Program-made: the position numbers and the translations under genes | The notes under the pieces: model-generated | Databases searched by the model: none | Told to the model about the DNA's origin: nothing | Seen by the model: the letters and a program-made list of their open reading frames with translations, nothing else | Part shown: in pieces, positions 59,996-64,000 of the stretch | Position numbering within the stretch: the stretch's first letter is position 1 | Layout: every line of letters begins with the position of its first letter | DNA from: Lycocorax pyrrhopterus obiensis | Taxonomy: Eukaryota; Chordata; Aves; Passeriformes; Paradisaeidae | Direction: 5' to 3' | Length of the DNA stretch: 64,000 nucleotides | NCBI GenBank assembly: GCA_014706295.1 | Contig: JACSVZ010000005.1 | Span: forward strand, 20,295,060 to 20,359,059

Positions 59996-62350
59996 GTGAC
60001 TGGCCCAGAGGCCCCATGCATTTTAGGCATAGACTTCCTCCAAGGAGGGCATTTCAGAGACCCAAAGGGACTCAAGTGGGCTTTTAGAATAGCTGCTGTA
60101 GAGACAGAGAGCATCAGGCAATTGAATACCTTGCCTGGACTATCAGAGAACCCATCTGCAGTAGGCCTTCTGAAAGAGGAAGAACAAAGAGTACCAATTG
60201 CTACCTCAACAGTGCATCGCCGACAGTACCGAACGACTCGAGATGCTGTGATTCCCATCTACAAGATGATCCGTGACTTAGAGAGCCAAGGAGTGATTAG
60301 CAAAACCCACTCACCCTTCAACAGCCCCATTTGGCCTGTGCGCAAATCTGAAGGAGAATAGAGATTGACTGTGGACTATCGTGCCTTGAATGAAGTGACT
60401 CCACCGCTGAGCGCTGCCGTGCCGGACATATTAGAGCTCCAGTATGAGCTGGAGTCCAAGGCAGCGAAGTGGTACGCCACTATTAACATTGCTAATGCAT
60501 TTTTCTCCATTCCTTCGGCAGCAGAGTGCAAGCCTCAGTTTGCCTTCACTTAGAGGGGCGTGCAGTACACCTAGAATCGATTGCCCCAGGGGTGGAAGCA
60601 CAGTCCCACCATCTGCCATGGACTAATCCAGACTGCACTGGAAAAGGGTGAAGCTCCAGAACATCTGCAGTACATTGATGACATCATCGTGTGGGGGAAC
60701 ACCGCAGCAGAAGTGTTCGAGAAAGGAGAGAAAATCATCCAGATTCTCCTAGAAGCTAGTTTTGCCATCAAAAAGAGCAAAGTCAAGGGACCTGCTCGAG
60801 AGATCCAATTCCTGGGAGTGAAATGGCAAGATGGACGGCGTCAGATTCCCACTGAAGTCGTCAATAAGATCACAGCAATGTCTCCACCAACTAACAAGAA
60901 AGAAACACAAGCTTTCCTAAGCGTCATAAGCTTTTAGAAAATGCATATTCCTGAATATAGCCAGATTGTGAGTCCTCTCTACGTGGTTACCCGCAAGAAG
61001 AACAATTTCCACTGGGGCCCTAAACAGCAACAAGCCTTTGCCCAGATCAAGCAGGAAATTGCTCATGCAGTAGCCCTTGGCCCAGTCAGAACAGGACCAG
61101 GAGTGAAGAACGTGCTCTACTCTGCAGCCGGGAGCCATGGTCTGTCCTAGAGCCTTTGGCAGAAGGTGTCTGATGAGACTCGAGGCCGACCACTGAGATT
61201 CTAGAGTCGAAGCTACAGAAGATCTAAAGCCAACTACACCCCAACAGAGAAGGAAATCTTGGCAGCCTATGAAAGAATCCAAGCTGCCTCAGAGGTAATT
61301 GGCACCCAAGCACAGCTCCTCCTGGCACCCCGGCTACCGGTGCTGGGGTGAATGTTCAAAGCAGAGGTTCCCTCTACCCACCATGCCACCAATGCCACAT
61401 GGAGCAAATAGATTGCTCTCATCACACAGCGCGCCCGTATTAGAAAACTGAATCACCCTGGGATTTTGGAAATAATTACAAATTGGCCCAAAGGTGAAAA
61501 CTTTGGTCTCAGTGACGAAGATAAACAAGAACAAGTAACACGTGCTGAAAAAGCTCCACCGTACAACCAGCTGCCAGCAGAAAACACATGCTATGCTCTT
61601 TTCACCGATGGTTCTTGTCGCATTGTAGGGATGAAACGAAAGTAGAAAGCAGCCGTATGGAGTCCCACACGACGAGTTGCAGAAGCTATTGAAGGAGAAA
61701 GTGGATCAAGCCAACTTGCTGAACTCAAAGCTGTTCAGCTAGCCCTAGACATTGCTGAAAGAGAAGAGTGGCCAAAGCTCTACCTCTATACTGATTCGTA
61801 GATGGTAGCCAATGCTCTGTGAAGATGGCTAGAAAAGTGAGAAAAGACTAATTGGCAGCGTAAGGGAAAACCCATCTAAGCTGCTAAAAAATAGAAAGAC
61901 ATTGCTGCCCGAGTGAAAAAGCTGCTTGTAAAAGTCCGCCATGTAGATGCTCATGTCCCCAAGAGTAGAGCTAATGAAGAACATCAAAACAACGAACAGG
62001 TAAATCAGGCTGCAAAGATAGAAGTGTCACAGATAGACTTAAATTAGAAACACAAGAGAGAGTTGTTCCTAGCTCGATGGGCCCATGATGCCTCAAGTCA
62101 TCAAGGCAGAGATGCCACCTATAAGTGGGCACGAGACTGAGAGGTAGATCTAACCATAGACAGTATCTCCCAAGTGATCCATGACTGTGAGACATGCGCT
62201 GCAATCAAGCAGGCCAAGCGAGTAAAACCCCTATGGTACGGTGGGCGATGGTCCAAATACAAGTACGGAGACGCCTGGCAGATTGATTACATCACACTGC
62301 CTCAAACACGCCAAGGCAAGCGCTACGTGCTCACAATGGTGGGGGATGGG
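59996..62350 (+). pseudogene. pol: ERV pol: reverse transcriptase, RNase H and integrase N-terminus (broken, truncated)
   Basis: A single frame runs from protease into integrase with no frameshift. RT spans about 60190-60940, with LPQGW at 60581-60595 and YIDD at 60671-60682. The connection and RNase H regions follow, with TDGS at 61604-61615. The integrase zinc finger has His at 62084 and 62099 and Cys at 62186 and 62195. The first catalytic Asp of integrase is at 62285. In-frame stops are TAG at 60359, 60551, 60572, 60935, 61148, 61202, 61409, 61643, 61799, 61892 and 62045; TGA at 61349, 61820, 61838 and 62138; and TAA at 61877. Retroviral homology ends near 62345. Confidence 0.88.
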
Positions 62351-62520
62351 TGAACAAGTCAATGCAAGGAACTGGATTGGTAGGAAGGCCAAGGGAAGGA
62401 CATGGACGGGTCAGGAAGGTAAAGGAAAGGAACGGTTTGGAATGACAAGGAAATGCAAGGTTGGGTAGGAAAGGCAAGGCAATGGAAGGGAGGGGTAGGC
62501 AACACAGTGGGTGTCATAAG
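62345..62520 (+). repeat. Purine-rich AAGG/GGAA degenerate repeat at the ERV break
   Basis: Irregular repetition of AAGGCAAGG, GGAAAGGAA and AAGGTTGGG-like words starts immediately after retroviral homology ends. The opposite strand of the left flank (about 56210-56300) has similar composition. It may be the junction where pol recombined with the satellite. Confidence 0.6.
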
Positions 62521-64000
62521 AGGAGAAGTCCATGCATGGCAAGGCCAAGAGAAAAGCGGTAGAGAAGTCAAGGTGGAGAACTGGCGAGTGCAGCTGAGAA
62601 AGAAAGAGAGTGCATAGCTCCAGTGTGTGTGTGTGTTCATGTGTGAAGTTTGTAGGATGTAAAGGGAAGAAAGCTGGCATTTGATTGTGGAGCGAATGGA
62701 CGTTTTCGAACATAAGCGGCAAGGTCCGAGCAAACTTTTCCTCCTGGCACATGTGTGTATGCAAGATAAGGCCAGAAACTTCAGTTTAGATTCAGACTGC
62801 AAGCGGGACGCAGAATGTGATGGTTCGAATAGCTGAGAGGGAAAGGGCGTAGCATTGGCAAGTTTCAACAGAAGCAGTTGGTGCGAGAAGGAGGGGGACG
62901 TATAGGACTCTGGCAATATGACAATACACTCAGCTGAGAAGCAAAGTGCATAGCTTCAGTGGGTGCTCTGAAGAGGAAAGGCTGCAAGGAAAAGGCAAGG
63001 GGGCACATCAGTGAAAGCTTTCTGCCCCTTTCCTGCCGAGCGCTACGTACCACCACATTCTGCCTCTCTGGAAGGGTGCTCTGAAAGGAAACGGAAAGCT
63101 GCTCGGCTGCGTCCCGCACGGAGAACCGTGCCGGGACGAGCGGCTCGCCCGGCGCTTGGCCCTGACACTTGCGGCAACTCGCGGCCGCAGCGCCTTCCAG
63201 GGCCGGTCCGCTTCCCGGCCGCAAGCTGCAGAGCGCCCGTCAGGTGGCGGTGCCGTCTGCCCGCTCCTTCTCGGCTCGAGTGCAGCCCGGGCGCACGCCG
63301 CCGTCTCGCAAGGAGCAGGGATCTTGGGCAGACGCCTGGCACAGGAGAACGGCGCCAGGACAAAAGCACGTTCCTCATCCCCCCTTCTCGTGGCCCACGT
63401 TGTGGTGCTGCCTTGAAAGTCCCGCACATCGAAGCACTCGCCCAGCCAGCGCTTCTCCCCGGCACATCTCGCTGAGCGAGAGCTCCGTGCACAGCGTGCA
63501 CGCTGCGACTCCGAAAGGGCCTCCTTGTGCCTCGAGCTGAGGGAAAACCGAGCGGGCAGCAGGCACGCCAAAGAGGGGGGGTCCGAGTGGAAGGCCGTGG
63601 CTGGGCTTCTCGTCTCTCCAGACAAGGCAAGGCGAAGAACGAAGCCGCAGAGCAGCGGGCTCGCGTGTGCAGCGCACCGAAGTGCACAAGTCCGGCAAGG
63701 GCTCGTTCACAAGCCGAGTCGCCTGAGAGTGTTCTCGCCGCTCCGAAAAGGACAGCCCAGCCGCCCCGCTTCACCGCACAGCGTGGAGATAAGCACTTTC
63801 CTAGTCGTTCAGCGCTGCACAGCGCCTGCAGCTAGAGCTCACCCAGGAGCACGAGTCAAAGCAAGGAAGGCGTTCCGAGAGCACCCCTTCTCCAGGCAGC
63901 CTTCCGAAGGCGCACATCACACTGCGGCTCTGTGCCTTTCTTCAGCGACAGACGTCCGCCTTGTTTGCACCCTCGCAGCTCCCGCTGCCAACCTCCAGCA
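62521..64000. repeat. Satellite-like repeat mosaic, right block
   Basis: The core resembling GCTGAGAAGGAAAGTGCA recurs at about 62591, 62830 and 62931. From about 63010 the sequence becomes CpG-rich. 63620-63680 repeats 53788-53835 directly (AAGGCGAAGAACGAAGCCGC against AAGGTGAAGAATGAAGCCGC). 63690-64000 is the inverted copy of 56720-57085. The long ORFs on both strands are consequences of high GC content. Confidence 0.7.
63690..64000 (-). repeat. Long repeat unit, copy 3 (inverted, runs off the window)
   Basis: Reverse complement of about 56775-57085. The match is continuous up to the last base of the window, so it very probably continues beyond it. This copy keeps more CpG sites than copy 1 at 54085-54420. 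Confidence 0.85.

Larger units (their letters stand above)
57090..62350 (+). mobile_element. Endogenous retrovirus, tRNA-Ser primed, ERVL-like, 3'-truncated and heavily stop-laden
   Basis: The layout is 5' LTR, primer-binding site, pre-gag ORF, gag, protease, RT, RNase H and the integrase start. The break at about 62345 removes most of integrase, any downstream genes and the 3' LTR. RT carries LPQGW and YIDD, RNase H has FTDGS, and integrase shows the HHCC finger. The RT region near HSPTICHGL looks closest to class III (ERVL/HERV-S-like) elements, which I infer rather than prove. From gag to the break the reading frame has one frameshift (about 59135) but about two dozen in-frame stops, nearly all TAG or TGA. 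Such a pattern suggests deaminase editing rather than slow decay. The copy cannot encode functional proteins. Confidence 0.9.

Noticed and set aside
59138..62345. TAG read as tryptophan (recoding or alternative code) in the ERV
   Set aside because: Many normal TGG codons remain in the same frame, TGA and TAA also occur at such sites, and the protease Asp is changed as well. Editing damage explains all of it.
62355..62510. Telomeric or interstitial telomere repeat
   Set aside because: The words are irregular AAGG/GGAA variants without tandem TTAGGG units.
63008..63774. Overlapping ORFs of 120-243 codons on both strands
   Set aside because: They lie in CpG-rich satellite-like repeat. Frames are not conserved in the related copies at 53.8-54.4 kb and 56.7-57.1 kb.

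Overview
The window looks like nuclear DNA from a bird, probably a passerine. The only recognisable interspersed repeats are CR1 non-LTR ends and avian-type LTRs. No SINE or L1 structure was seen. The one conserved protein-coding gene is the 5' two-thirds of STK26 (MST4), a germinal-centre STE20-family kinase. STK26 is X-linked in mammals; its avian relatives lie on the chicken chromosome 4 short arm, which corresponds to passerine 4A (established knowledge, not testable here).

1-26.5 kb: STK26 on the minus strand. Six coding exons (65-250, 2712-2869, 2962-3070, 4731-4787, 10859-11089, 25943-25984) encode residues 1-261, nearly the whole kinase domain. The rest of the gene lies off the left edge. 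Intron 1 is about 14.9 kb. The start codon sits in a dense CpG island (about 25.6-26.56 kb) that also holds a candidate 105-bp 5'-UTR intron. A CR1 3' end lies directly against the upstream side of the island.

26.6-52.4 kb: intergenic DNA with no protein-coding gene that I can support. It holds two clear CR1 ends and some fragments, an orphan CpG island at 41.3-41.95 kb (possible promoter of an unseen transcript), and several solitary or partial LTRs. The clearest LTR is a 520-bp solo copy at 50980-51499, inserted into an older LTR core.

52.4-57.1 kb and 62.4-64 kb: a mosaic of a degenerate satellite-like family. It includes two roughly 380-bp foldback units with long terminal inverted repeats (52627-53013 and 53357-53727, in opposite orientations). 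It also has a 220-bp inverted repeat (52412-52632 against 54772-54991), and a longer unit present at 54085-54420 and 56720-57085 and inverted at 63690-64000. The last copy is cut by the window edge.

57.1-62.35 kb: a 5' LTR and an internal endogenous retrovirus segment lie inside that mosaic. A primer-binding site matching the tRNA-Ser 3' end is followed by an in-frame pre-gag ORF with hydrophobic segments. Then come gag, protease, RT, RNase H and the start of integrase, where the element is cut off. Gag to integrase has one frameshift but about two dozen in-frame stops. All of these stops are compatible with G-to-A changes at tryptophan codons in GG/GA context, which is the signature of cytidine-deaminase hypermutation. 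The protease active-site Asp position reads Asn. The hypermutated element, its pre-gag ORF and the foldback satellite around it are the most interesting parts of the window.
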